This document shows positions 1 through 8,800 of a stretch of 17,613 bases of DNA, piece after piece; positions within the stretch are counted from its first letter, which is position 1; the number at the start of each line of letters is the position of its first letter. The translations under genes were made by a program, and so were the position numbers. This DNA is from Crenotrichaceae bacterium. GTDB lineage: Bacteria; Pseudomonadota; Gammaproteobacteria; Methylococcales; DRLZ01. The notes beneath the pieces are model-generated. The model saw only the letters and a list, made by a program, of their open reading frames with translations, ran no database searches and was not told the origin of the DNA. The stretch spans positions 1 to 17,613 of the forward strand of contig DRLZ01000381.1 of assembly GCA_011322755.1 (NCBI GenBank), written 5' to 3'.

Positions 1-791
1 CTGACAACCACACCATTTTGCTTTGAAAGTAGTTGAGCAATATTCAAATCCGGATCCTTAATATAAGGCTGGCCAAGTAAAGTCACTTCTTTGAGATACT
101 TTTTTAACCTTCCTTCAACCATCTTCTCAATAATTTCACTTGGTTTTCCACTTGCTTCAGCTTGTGCCGAGAAGATTTCCCGCTCTTTATCCAGTAATTT
201 AGGATCAACCTGATCATCAGAAACACAAACAGGCTTGCTGGCAGCAACATGCATAGCAATTCCTCGACCAGTTTCCTGATCCACTCCGGAAACGTCTACG
301 ACAACGCCAATTCGGTTGCCGTGAAGGTATTCAAATACATTTCCCTGCTGGGACTCGATTCGATGTAAACGACGAATGTTAATATTCTCACCAATTTTGG
401 CTATCAAGGCTTTGCGTGCATCTTCAACCGAACTGGCTCCAATCTTCTGTTGTAACAGTGACTCCACATCGGTTACGCCTGATGACAAAGCAACATCAGC
501 GACAGCTTCAGTAAATTCACGAAAATCGTCTCCATTGCCGACAAAGTCAGTCTCACAATTGACCTCAACAATAACTGCTTGCTGTGCGGAATCAGATGTC
601 TTGATTGTAATATTACCCTCTGCAGCTGTACGATCAGATTTTTTATCAGCTTTCGCGAGACCCGACTTTCGCATTTGCTCGACAGCTGTTTCCATATCTC
701 CATTGGCTTCTACCAATGCTTTTTTACATTCCATCATACCCGAGCCCGTCCGCTCGCGTAATTCTTTCACCATTGCCGCTGTAATACTCAT
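1..791 (-). CDS. tsf: Elongation factor Ts (EF-Ts), 3' end cut off by window edge
   Basis: EF-Ts is the cytoplasmic guanine-nucleotide exchange factor that releases GDP from EF-Tu during translation elongation. Reading the minus strand from the ATG at 789-791 gives 263 complete codons before the left edge. The start is MSITAAMVKELRERTGSGMM, the N-terminal EF-Tu-binding UBA-like domain, and ECKKAL follows at 21-26. The TDF signature is at residues 81-83 (in NCETDFVGN), the segment that in E. coli contacts EF-Tu next to the nucleotide site. The last visible residues are KQNGVVV; by comparison with E. coli (283 aa) about 30 residues lie outside. An AGGA ribosome-binding site at 800-803 lies 8 nt before the ATG. 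The gene is downstream of rpsB on the same strand, the usual rpsB-tsf operon. Identity is clear; truncation is only by the window. Confidence 0.97.
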   Translation of the reverse strand, partial: MSITAAMVKELRERTGSGMMECKKALVEANGDMETAVEQMRKSGLAKADKKSDRTAAEGNITIKTSDSAQQAVIVEVNCETDFVGNGDDFREFTEAVADVALSSGVTDVESLLQQKIGASSVEDARKALIAKIGENINIRRLHRIESQQGNVFEYLHGNRIGVVVDVSGVDQETGRGIAMHVAASKPVCVSDDQVDPKLLDKEREIFSAQAEASGKPSEIIEKMVEGRLKKYLKEVTLLGQPYIKDPDLNIAQLLSKQNGVVV

Positions 792-863
792 ATCTGTTTT
801 CCTAATTTCACACTGAGTGTTGTCACTCTGTTTTATTCTTTCGTTAATAAATAGTCACAAACA

Positions 864-899
864 ATTGTTGCCAGTAGCATACGAGCAGCTGACAACAAT
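864..899 (-). terminator. Terminator- or attenuator-like hairpin in the rpsB-tsf spacer
   Basis: In the 239-nt gap between rpsB and tsf, the minus-strand transcript can fold an 11-bp stem (889-899 with 864-874, one U-G wobble) around a 14-nt loop. It is followed by a moderately U-rich run (UGUUUGUGACUAUUUAUU) rather than a clean U-tract. This position fits partial termination or processing that would adjust EF-Ts against S2. The stem is seen directly; the function is inferred, and a simple mRNA-stability element is equally possible. Confidence 0.4.
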
Positions 900-1030
900 A
901 ACTGGTATTGTTTTTAGTTCAACACCATCACCACATAACACAGTTGAATCAGTGATGTGATACCAGCATTGCACATTTGGTTATTCGCTTCTAAACCAAT
1001 CATGTTACATCTGACAAATAATGCGCACGA

Positions 1031-1879
1031 TTATTTTGCAACTGGCTCGACTATCTCCGTCGCTTCAGCCTGAACAGGTTCAACTGCATCAACAGCCGGA
1101 GCATCAATAACCGGCTCAGGCTCAGATGCTGCTTGCTTTACTTCTGTCTCTTCAGTCATCTCGACAAAATCATCATCACTAACACCTTGACTGAGTTGCT
1201 GTGCTTTCCCTTCCAATACGGCTGCTGCTGCGCCCTGAGTGTACAACTGAATCGCCCGGATCGAATCATCATTACCCGGAATCATATGATCAACACAATC
1301 CGGATCATTGTTTGTATCGACGACACCAATCACCGGGATCCCCAGTTTCTTTGCTTCACTCACTGCGATATTTTCAACGCCGACGTCAATCACAAACAAT
1401 GCATCAGGTAAAGCTGGCATATCTTTGATACCGCCGAGACTACGCTCGAGTTTATCCAGTTCTCTTTGATAACCTAACGCTTCTTTTTTGCTGAATCTTT
1501 GAATACTACCGTCCTCCTGCATGCGTTCGAGTTCTTTTAATCGTCTGATCGATTGTTTAATCGTTTTGAAATTCGTTAACATGCCACCCAGCCAGCGATG
1601 ATTAACATAGGGCATTCCACACCGAATGGCTTCTTCTGCGATTGTTTTTTGTGCTGCTCGTTTGGTTCCTACGAACATGATTGAGCCTTTGTTAGCAGCA
1701 AGATCTTTGATGTAATCCATAGTTTCATGAAAAAGAGGCATGGTCTTTTCAAGATTGATAATATGGATCTTGCTTTTGGCTCCAAAGATATACGGGGCCA
1801 TTTTTGGACACCAATAGCGTGTCTGGTGTCCAAAATGGACGCCGGCTTCGAGCATCTGTCGCATTGTGACTTTTGCCAT
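1031..1879 (-). CDS. rpsB: 30S ribosomal protein S2 with acidic C-terminal extension
   Basis: S2 is a small-subunit protein at the head-body hinge of the 30S particle. The 282-residue product begins MAKVTMRQMLEAGVHFGHQT and carries S2 hallmarks: SKIHIINLEKT at 36-46, FVGTKRAAQ at 69-77, NHRWLGGMLTN at 93-103 and the segment DALFVIDVGVENIAVSEAKK at 159-178. The ATG at 1877-1879 has an AAGGAG ribosome-binding site at 1888-1893, 8 nt upstream. E. coli S2 is 241 aa; here roughly 50 residues after about position 231 form a low-complexity tail rich in Glu, Ala, Val and Pro. That tail is probably disordered and is a lineage feature rather than a frameshift, since the frame is continuous to the stop. 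It is first gene of the rpsB-tsf operon and is preceded by a long structured leader suggesting S2 autoregulation. Confidence 0.97.
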   Translation of the reverse strand: MAKVTMRQMLEAGVHFGHQTRYWCPKMAPYIFGAKSKIHIINLEKTMPLFHETMDYIKDLAANKGSIMFVGTKRAAQKTIAEEAIRCGMPYVNHRWLGGMLTNFKTIKQSIRRLKELERMQEDGSIQRFSKKEALGYQRELDKLERSLGGIKDMPALPDALFVIDVGVENIAVSEAKKLGIPVIGVVDTNNDPDCVDHMIPGNDDSIRAIQLYTQGAAAAVLEGKAQQLSQGVSDDDFVEMTEETEVKQAASEPEPVIDAPAVDAVEPVQAEATEIVEPVAK

Positions 1880-1901
1880 TGTTAACTCTCCTTAAGATAT
1901 T

Positions 1902-1947
1902 GACAGATTACATCTGTCCATTGGGTTAGGCCTCTGCGCATCCCAAT
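1902..1947 (-). ncRNA. Candidate S2-responsive rpsB leader element (t44-like)
   Basis: Directly before the rpsB ribosome-binding site the minus-strand transcript can form two adjacent hairpins. The first has a 6-bp stem ATTGGG/CCCAAT (1942-1947 with 1920-1925) and a 16-nt loop containing GCGCAGAGGCC. The second is a perfect 7-bp stem GACAGAT/ATCTGTC (1912-1918 with 1902-1908) closed by 3 nt. One base separates them. In gammaproteobacteria the rpsB leader between map and rpsB is a known conserved RNA (Rfam t44) through which S2 represses rpsB-tsf. Location and two-hairpin form match. Membership is inferred, since no covariance search was possible. Confidence 0.55.
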
Positions 1948-2046
1948 TAACTACCCCTTTAAATGAAAGTGCCAGCGAACCTACGCTATTGCAAACAGTC
2001 ATCTCAGAGCACCCTGCTAATTGTGTCGATACGCATGAGAATTTTT

Positions 2047-2111
2047 GTTATAACTTCTGCTTTCAGGATTCCAGTAGTGCTACTGTATAAATGACGTGTT
2101 AACAGATACAA
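2047..2111 (-). promoter_or_regulatory. Candidate rpsB promoter region (two alternatives)
   Basis: Two sigma-70-like possibilities face rpsB. One has -10 TATACA (2084-2089) and -35 TTGTAT (2106-2111) with a 16-bp spacer, giving a leader near 200 nt. The other has a better -10, TATAAC (2047-2052), but no recognisable -35, giving a leader near 160 nt, close to what I recall for E. coli rpsB. Neither is strong and they cannot be separated by eye. A promoter somewhere here is expected because rpsB diverges from map. Confidence 0.35.
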
Positions 2112-2306
2112 AAACCATCGATTCACTCGACGAATCAATGCATTCCTCGTTAATACGGTGTCCAGCGATATTCAAGATGTTTGTTAAACAGGCTTGAAAC
2201 AAATCGATGGCAAGCTTAATAGTTACAACAAGCCGATCTTTATAACATACAATAGTGGTTTTAAACAATATTTCTTCTGGTAGATTAGAGAATTTTTACT
2301 GAATAA
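2112..2306. other. Upstream part of the rpsB/map divergent spacer, no supported gene
   Basis: This part of the 472-bp spacer is AT-rich and holds no convincing gene. A minus-strand reading frame at 2080-2268 (62 codons, TTG start) has no good ribosome-binding site and no recognisable motif, and it overlaps the putative rpsB promoter. The only structure noted is an inverted repeat at 2117-2139 (ATCGATTC/GAATCAAT, 7-nt centre). In the minus-strand sense it pairs over 8 bp with one wobble. It lies just upstream of one putative -35 element and could be a protein site or chance. Confidence 0.5.
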
Positions 2307-2329
2307 TCTTAGCGTTCTACCCTTACTTT

Positions 2330-2335
2330 TATAAT
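2330..2335 (+). promoter_or_regulatory. Candidate -10 element of the map promoter
   Basis: A perfect TATAAT lies 16 bp before the map ATG. No good -35 hexamer is found 16-18 bp upstream (the region reads TCTTAG). Transcription would start near 2342, leaving only about 10 nt of leader, so map would be nearly leaderless with at most a GGA as ribosome-binding site. The hexamer is seen; its use is inferred. AT-rich sequence makes chance matches likely. Confidence 0.4.
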
Positions 2336-2351
2336 AATCTGGAATTCGAAT

Positions 2352-3125
2352 ATGAGTGTTTCTATCAAGTCTGCTGATGAAATAAATAAAATGCGTGTAG
2401 CCGGGAAGTTGGCAGCAGACGTACTTGAAATAATTGAGCCGTATGTGGTGGCCGGCGTCACCACAAACAAGCTAAACGATATCTGTCATGCGTTTATTCT
2501 TGAGCAAGATGCCATCCCTGCCCCATTGAATTACAAGGGATTTCCCAAATCGATTTGCACCTCGGTTAATCATACAATCTGTCACGGAATACCCAATGAC
2601 AAAGCACTAAAAAATGGTGATATCATCAATATTGATATCACCGTCATCAAAGATGGTTATCATGGTGATACCAGCAAGATGTTTGAAGTTGGCAAGGTCC
2701 CTAAATTCGCTTCACGCTTGATTGAAATCACTCAACAAGCACTCTATCTCGGTATCCAGCAAGTCAAACCAGGAGCTCACTTGGGTGATATCGGTTATGT
2801 GATTCAGGAACATGCACATGCAGCGCGATACTCTGTTGTCAGAGAATTTTGTGGACATGGCATTGGCAAACAGTTTCATGAGGATCCACAGGTGCTTCAT
2901 TACGGACAACCTGGTACAGGTTTAAAACTAAAAGAAGGCATGATTTTTACGATTGAACCAATGTTGAACCAAGGTAAACGTCATATCAAAATGCTTGCTG
3001 ATGGCTGGACTGTACACACAAAAGACCGTAGTTTATCCGCTCAATGGGAGCACACAATCCTGGTAACCAATAACGGTTATCAAGTACTCACCGCACGCAC
3101 GAATGAAACCATCAACGAAACCTGA
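2352..3125 (+). CDS. map: Type I methionine aminopeptidase
   Basis: Map is the cytosolic dinuclear-metal peptidase that removes the initiator methionine from nascent proteins whose second residue is small. At 257 residues it is close to the E. coli enzyme (264). The conserved active-site set is all present: His78 (in CHGIP), Asp95 (NIDITV), Asp106 (GYHGDTSKMF), His169 (CGHGIG), His176 (FHEDP), Glu202 (TIEPM) and Glu233 (QWEHT). These align with E. coli H79, D97, D108, H171, H178, E204 and E235. There is no N-terminal zinc-finger or SH3-like extension, so this is the short bacterial class. The ATG gives the standard family N-terminus; the ribosome-binding site is weak (GGA about 10 nt upstream). 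It diverges from rpsB and runs directly into glnD, as in enterobacteria. Confidence 0.97.
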   Translation: MSVSIKSADEINKMRVAGKLAADVLEIIEPYVVAGVTTNKLNDICHAFILEQDAIPAPLNYKGFPKSICTSVNHTICHGIPNDKALKNGDIINIDITVIKDGYHGDTSKMFEVGKVPKFASRLIEITQQALYLGIQQVKPGAHLGDIGYVIQEHAHAARYSVVREFCGHGIGKQFHEDPQVLHYGQPGTGLKLKEGMIFTIEPMLNQGKRHIKMLADGWTVHTKDRSLSAQWEHTILVTNNGYQVLTARTNETINET

Positions 3126-5799
3126 TATGGCGATTAGCATTTCCCATTCATTATCAGCAGCTGATTTAATCAAATCTGTTCGTGACCAACTCAACCAGTT
3201 CAACCAGAATTTAATTGACAAAGGTAACAGTGTTCCAGCGACTCAGCTAATCAAGCAACGATCCGAGTTTATCGATGGATTGCTGACAGACAGCTGGCAA
3301 CATTTTCTTGGCAAACAAGCAGAGCAGTTTGCATTGGTTGCGATTGGTGGATATGGGAGACAGGAATTATTCCCCTACTCCGACATTGATATTCTAATCC
3401 TGACTGAACAGTCTCCTGATACTGATCTCCAGCAAGACATTTCATCATTTCTGCAATTTCTCTGGGATATCGGTCTGAAACCTGCACAGTCGATTCAAAC
3501 AGTCGCACAGTGCATCAGCCTTGCACAAAACGATGTCAGCTTTATGACCTCAATTCTGGATATTCGTTTTATTTATGGAAACCAGCAACTACCCAGCAAG
3601 TTAATCACTCAATTCAGTCATATCATCACCTGCTCGGCAGAAACCTTTTACACCCTGAAAATTGAAGAACAACAGCAGCGGCATGAAAAGTTTGGTGAAT
3701 CCGGATACCGTCTTGAACCAAACATTAAAGAAGGTCCTGGCGGGTTACGCGATCTACAAACAATTCGCTGGGTTGCACAGAGTCAATATCAGGTTAATAC
3801 GCTGGCGAAACTCATTACAATCGGGTTAATCACCGAGCAAGAATACCTGGAATATCGGGATGCTCGACGTTTTTTATGGAAAATAAGAAACACCCTCCAT
3901 CTTCTTGCAAACAAGGCAGAGGAACGTTTACTGTTTGAATATCAAACACAGATCGCTGAAATTTTTGGTTATCAAGATGATGAAAATAGTCGAGCTGTAG
4001 AAAAATTCATGCAGGATTATTTCTGTACGATTATGGAAGCAGAACGTCTCAATGAAATGTTGCTGCAAGTTCTGGCAACAACATTCGAACCATTGCGCTC
4101 ACAGCAAAAGATTACAAAACTGAACAACAACTTTCAAATCGTTGGTCAATACATCGAAACCACACACGCAAATGTTTTTAAAGAATACCCTCCCGCCCTT
4201 CTTGAGGTATTTGCTTTTATGCAACAAAATCAGTGGGTCAAGGGAATTCATGTTTCTACTTTGCGTGAAATACGTCAGCATCTGTATTTAATCAATGATG
4301 ATTTCAGAAGCGACCCGGATGCTATCAGAACATTTATGGTGCTGTGGCGACAGGGAAACGGGTTAACACATGAACTGAGGAGAATGAAACGTTACGGGGT
4401 ACTAGCAGCGTATCTACCAGAGTTTGCTTATATTCTTGGGCGCATGCAGTTTGATTTGTTTCATACCCTGACGGTAGACGAACATATTTTGTTTGTGGTG
4501 CGTAATCTGCGTCGAATAAGCCTCAAAGCCTTCCAGCATGAACTGCCTTTTTGTCACGATCTTTTTCAAAAGATACATAAGCCACATATTCTCTATCTAG
4601 CGGGATTATTTCACGACATCGGTAAAGGGCATGGTGGTAATCATTCTGAAATCGGTGCAACGATTACTGAAGAGTTTTGCAAGCGCCATGGGTTAAATGA
4701 ACATGACACCGATTTACTCACCTGGCTTGTTACCAATCACCTTCATATGTCAATGACTGCTCAGCGTCTTGACATTTCAGATCCTGAAGTCATTAATGAG
4801 TTTGCTGTGCATTGCAGAACACTGGAAAGACTAAACCATCTCTATCTGTTAACAGTGGCAGATATCCGCGCAACGAATCCTCAACTGTGGAATGCCTGGA
4901 AAGATTCGCTGTTAAAGCAGCTGTATAATGCATGTCGACGCGCTTTCCGTCGTGGCTTAAACAACCCGGTGACGCATCAGGAAATCATTTCATCTATGCG
5001 TTTGGAAGCAGGTCAAAAACTGGTGGCAATGGGTATCCCAAAGTCGCGTTATCAAACCGTCTGGAAGCAGTTGAATGATGACTACTTTATTCGACATAGT
5101 GCCCGCGAGTGTACATGGCATACCATTGCGCTTCTTTCTCATTCCCCAGAAGATGATCCGCTGGTCTTGCTTCGACCACTACCATTTAAACAAGCCGCTG
5201 AGATTTTTGCATATGCAGATGAAAACTACCCGTTGTTCACCAGTATTATTCAGACACTAGATCAGCTCGGGTTAAATGTTGTCGATGCCAGGATGATGCC
5301 AACCAACAATCAAGCGATCATTTGTAATTTTCTGGTCGTTGAAAATAGCAGCCATGCGCTGGAAGATTTGTTCAGACAACATCAAATTGTGAATGAGATA
5401 AAAAAACGTTTGCTGAATCAGAATAACAGCACTCTGCAAGTATCCAGGAGATCACCTGATAAACTTCAGAATTTTCCAATCCCGACCCAGGTACTGATTT
5501 ATGATGATGCACATCAGCCCTACACAGTAATCGAGCTGATCAGCACGGATCGACCAGGCTTACTGTCAAAAGTTGGAACAGCATTAGAGGAAATGAAACT
5601 AAAAATTCATTATGCAAAAATAGCCACAATAGGCGCGCGCGCTGAGGATTTGTTTTATGTTACTGACAGTAACGACCAAACAATCCCCCTCGCCTCTGAC
5701 AAGGAATCTGAAATCCGCCAACGAATTATTGACCTTGTAGACAAACACATCAAACCAAAAAGTTCTATGCATGCAACCCATACGAGCACACTGAACTAG
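3103..5799 (+). CDS. glnD: PII uridylyltransferase / uridylyl-removing enzyme GlnD
   Basis: GlnD senses glutamine: when it is low GlnD uridylylates the PII protein GlnB, when high it removes UMP, so setting glutamine synthetase activity and the Ntr response. Domains read in order. A nucleotidyltransferase domain carries GGYGRQEL at 82-89 and the metal-binding Asp94/Asp96 (SDIDILIL). A helical linker contains EPNIKEGPGGLRDLQT. An HD hydrolase domain carries FHDIGKGHGGNHSEIG, with His504-Asp505. Two C-terminal ACT domains follow at roughly 687-770 and 807-880 (VIELISTDRPGLLSKVGTAL). Length is 898 aa from the ATG at 3103, which overlaps map by 23 nt, or 890 aa from an in-frame ATG at 3127, one base after the map stop. 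Neither start has a clear ribosome-binding site; translational coupling to map is likely. E. coli GlnD is 890 aa, so 3127 may be the true start. Confidence 0.96.
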   Translation: MKPSTKPDMAISISHSLSAADLIKSVRDQLNQFNQNLIDKGNSVPATQLIKQRSEFIDGLLTDSWQHFLGKQAEQFALVAIGGYGRQELFPYSDIDILILTEQSPDTDLQQDISSFLQFLWDIGLKPAQSIQTVAQCISLAQNDVSFMTSILDIRFIYGNQQLPSKLITQFSHIITCSAETFYTLKIEEQQQRHEKFGESGYRLEPNIKEGPGGLRDLQTIRWVAQSQYQVNTLAKLITIGLITEQEYLEYRDARRFLWKIRNTLHLLANKAEERLLFEYQTQIAEIFGYQDDENSRAVEKFMQDYFCTIMEAERLNEMLLQVLATTFEPLRSQQKITKLNNNFQIVGQYIETTHANVFKEYPPALLEVFAFMQQNQWVKGIHVSTLREIRQHLYLINDDFRSDPDAIRTFMVLWRQGNGLTHELRRMKRYGVLAAYLPEFAYILGRMQFDLFHTLTVDEHILFVVRNLRRISLKAFQHELPFCHDLFQKIHKPHILYLAGLFHDIGKGHGGNHSEIGATITEEFCKRHGLNEHDTDLLTWLVTNHLHMSMTAQRLDISDPEVINEFAVHCRTLERLNHLYLLTVADIRATNPQLWNAWKDSLLKQLYNACRRAFRRGLNNPVTHQEIISSMRLEAGQKLVAMGIPKSRYQTVWKQLNDDYFIRHSARECTWHTIALLSHSPEDDPLVLLRPLPFKQAAEIFAYADENYPLFTSIIQTLDQLGLNVVDARMMPTNNQAIICNFLVVENSSHALEDLFRQHQIVNEIKKRLLNQNNSTLQVSRRSPDKLQNFPIPTQVLIYDDAHQPYTVIELISTDRPGLLSKVGTALEEMKLKIHYAKIATIGARAEDLFYVTDSNDQTIPLASDKESEIRQRIIDLVDKHIKPKSSMHATHTSTLN

Positions 5800-5831
5800 C
5801 GTACTCGTATAAAGCGTGATTTGTGAATAGA

Positions 5832-8800
5832 TCAGCTGGTTAACGCCTTTTTCAAAGCATCCTCAATATCCTGGTTATCAACTTCTGGTACAGTGGCCTC
5901 TTGTAACGGAGAACCTGTCTGAGCTGCTGACTGGCGTTTGCGTTTACGCTCTTTGTGATAGGCAAGACCTGTCCCTGCTGGAATCAGGCGCCCAACGATA
6001 ACATTTTCCTTGAGCCCATGAAGCGGATCTTTCAAACCACGAACTGCAGCATCAGTTAACACACGTGTTGTCTCCTGGAATGATGCAGCTGAAATAAACG
6101 ATTCAGTTGCCAAAGATGCTTTGGTGATGCCAAGTAAAATTGTTTCAGCAATTGCAGGGACTTTGCCATCAGCTTCAACACGCTCGTTTTCTTCGTGAAA
6201 ACGTGCGCGTTCGACTTGCTCTCCTCTAAGGAATGTGGTGTCACCAACAGCGGTAATCTCAACTTTTCTTAACATCTGGCGAATAATCACCTCGATATGT
6301 TTGTCATTAATTTTCACACCTTGCAATCGATACACTTCCTGTATTTCGTTGACAAGAAACGATGATAAAGCCGGAACACCACGCAATCGCAAGATATCAT
6401 GCAATGTTAATTCACCTTCAGCGATGGTTTCACCGCGTTCGACAGATTCACCTTCAAACACGGTAATGTGCCGCCACTTTGGAACCAGAATTTCGTTGCT
6501 TTCGCCTTCAGAATTAGTAATCACAATACGGCGTTTACCTTTGGTTTCCTTACCAAAACTAACCGTACCTGTGGCTTCAGCAAGAATCGCAGGATCTTTT
6601 GTTTTACGTGATTCAAATAAATCTGCAACCCGGGGTAAACCACCGGTGATATCACGTGTTTTACTCGATTCCTGTGGAATTCTAGCCAACACATCACCCG
6701 TTCTCACTTCACCGCCGTCCTTGCAGGTAACCAGCGCTTCTGCTGGTAGAAAATACTGTGCAACCACATCGGTTCCCGGAAAAAACAACTCGTTACCCTG
6801 ATCATCAAGCAATTTGATCATTGGTCTGAGTTCTTTACCTGCCCCTGTGCGCTGTGCAGGATCAATCACTTCCAGTGAGCTAATACCGGTAATTTCATCA
6901 GACTGTTGATGCACCGTCACACCATCGACAAAGTCGATAAACTTCACCTGACCAGCAACTTCAGTAATCACTGGATGAGTATGCGGATCCCAGTTAACAG
7001 CCACACTACCAGCAGCAATCTTATCTCCATCGGTAATTGATAACACGGCACCATACGGTATCTTGTAGCGTTCACGTTCACGCCCATGTTCATCAATAAT
7101 ACTGAACTCACCCGATCTTGACACCGCGACAAGATTATCTTCTGAGTTTTTGATGGTTTTAAGATTGGTCAGTCGCACTGTTCCGGATGACTTCGCTTCG
7201 ATACTACTGATTGCAGCTGAACGTGAAGCAGCGCCACCGATATGGAAAGTACGCATGGTCAACTGCGTGCCTGGCTCTCCAATTGACTGGGCAGCAATGA
7301 CGCCGACCGCTTCACCCATATTGACTCTATGTCCACGTCCAAGGTCACGCCCATAACAGGATGAACAAACACCATAGCGAGTCTCACAAGTGATGACAGA
7401 ACGCACCACGACATTTTCAATACTGTGAGCATCGAGCACTTTGACTAATTCTTCATCAAGCATCGCTCCCGCTTCAACGATGATTTCATCATTGGAAGGG
7501 TTGATTACATCGGCAGCAACAACACGACCCAGTACACGTTCGGATAATGGTTCCACAACATCGCCACCTTCAATCAATGGCGTCATGGATAGACCATGTT
7601 TTGTTCCACAATCTTCTTCTTTGATAACCAGATCCTGAGCCACATCAACCAGACGTCGGGTCAGGTACCCAGAGTTTGCAGTTTTCAATGCTGTATCAGC
7701 CAAGCCTTTTCGCGCTCCGTGTGTTGATACAAAGTATTGAAGTACATCAAGACCTTCGCGAAAGTTTGCAGTAATCGGTGTCTCAATAATCGAGCCATCA
7801 GGTTTCGCCATTAAGCCACGCATCCCTGCAAGCTGGCGTATTTGTGCAGCCGAACCTCTGGCGCCAGAATCAGCCATCATAAACACTGAATTCATTGATT
7901 TCTGTTGTACCTGATTTCCGTCAGCATCTTCCACTGTTTCATAACCAAGCCCATCCATCATCGCCTTGGCGACTTGTTCATTCGCATGAGACCAGATATC
8001 CACAACTTTGTTATAGCGCTCGCCATTGGTTACCAAACCACCGGCATACTGATTTTGAATTTCCTTGACTTCATTTTCAGCACCTTCGATAATCGCTTGC
8101 TTCTCTTCTGGAATAACCATATCAAGCAAACCAAACGAAACACCTGCTTTCGTCGCATTCGTAAATCCAAAATACATGAGCTGATCAGCAAAAACAACCG
8201 TGTCCTTGACACCCAGATTGCGATAACACTGATTCAATAAATTGGAAATTTCCTTTTTGGTCATGTCTTTGTCGACACACTCAAACGGAAGCCCAGCTGG
8301 TACAATATCCCACAGCAATCCACGTCCGGCAGTGGTCTTGACACGGCGGGTAGTGGTTTGAAGATCGCCATTTTCATCAGGCAACTGTTCCTGGATGCGC
8401 AATTCTATTTTGGCCTGAATATTCAGCGCGCCGCTATTGATGGCTCGCGTAATCTCGTCAGCCCCATTTAAGATCATGCCTTCGCCAGTCGCGCCGACTT
8501 TCTCGCGTGAGACGTAGTAAAGACCGAGGACAACATCCTGTGTTGGGGTAATCACCGGCTCACCATTTGCTGATGACAGAATATTGTTAGTCGACATCAT
8601 CAGAACGCGCGCTTCAAGCTGCGCTTCAACAGATAAAGGCACATGCACTGCCATTTGATCGCCATCGAAATCAGCATTAAAAACAGTACACACCAATGGG
8701 TGTAACTGGATCGCTTTCCCTTCCACCAGAATCGGTTCAAATGCCTGGATACCAAGACGGTGCAATGTCGGCGCGCGATTGAGCAGAACTGGATGTTCCC

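Noticed and set aside
376..816. 146-codon plus-strand frame over tsf
   Set aside because: It is antisense to the well-supported EF-Ts gene, and its protein is Ser/Thr-rich with no recognisable motif.
815..828. GAGTG-TTGT-CACTC hairpin upstream of tsf
   Set aside because: Only 5 bp; in the tsf sense there is no U-tract, so it is too weak to call.
2080..2268. 62-codon minus-strand frame upstream of rpsB
   Set aside because: TTG start, no ribosome-binding site, no motif, and it overlaps the likely rpsB promoter region.
5780..5810. ATACGAG/CTCGTAT inverted repeat across the glnD stop as a terminator
   Set aside because: 7 bp with a 17-nt loop, mostly within glnD coding sequence, and no U-tract follows on either strand.
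6235..6801. 188-codon plus-strand frame antisense to rpoC
   Set aside because: It lies wholly within the conserved beta' sequence, and its translation resembles no known family.
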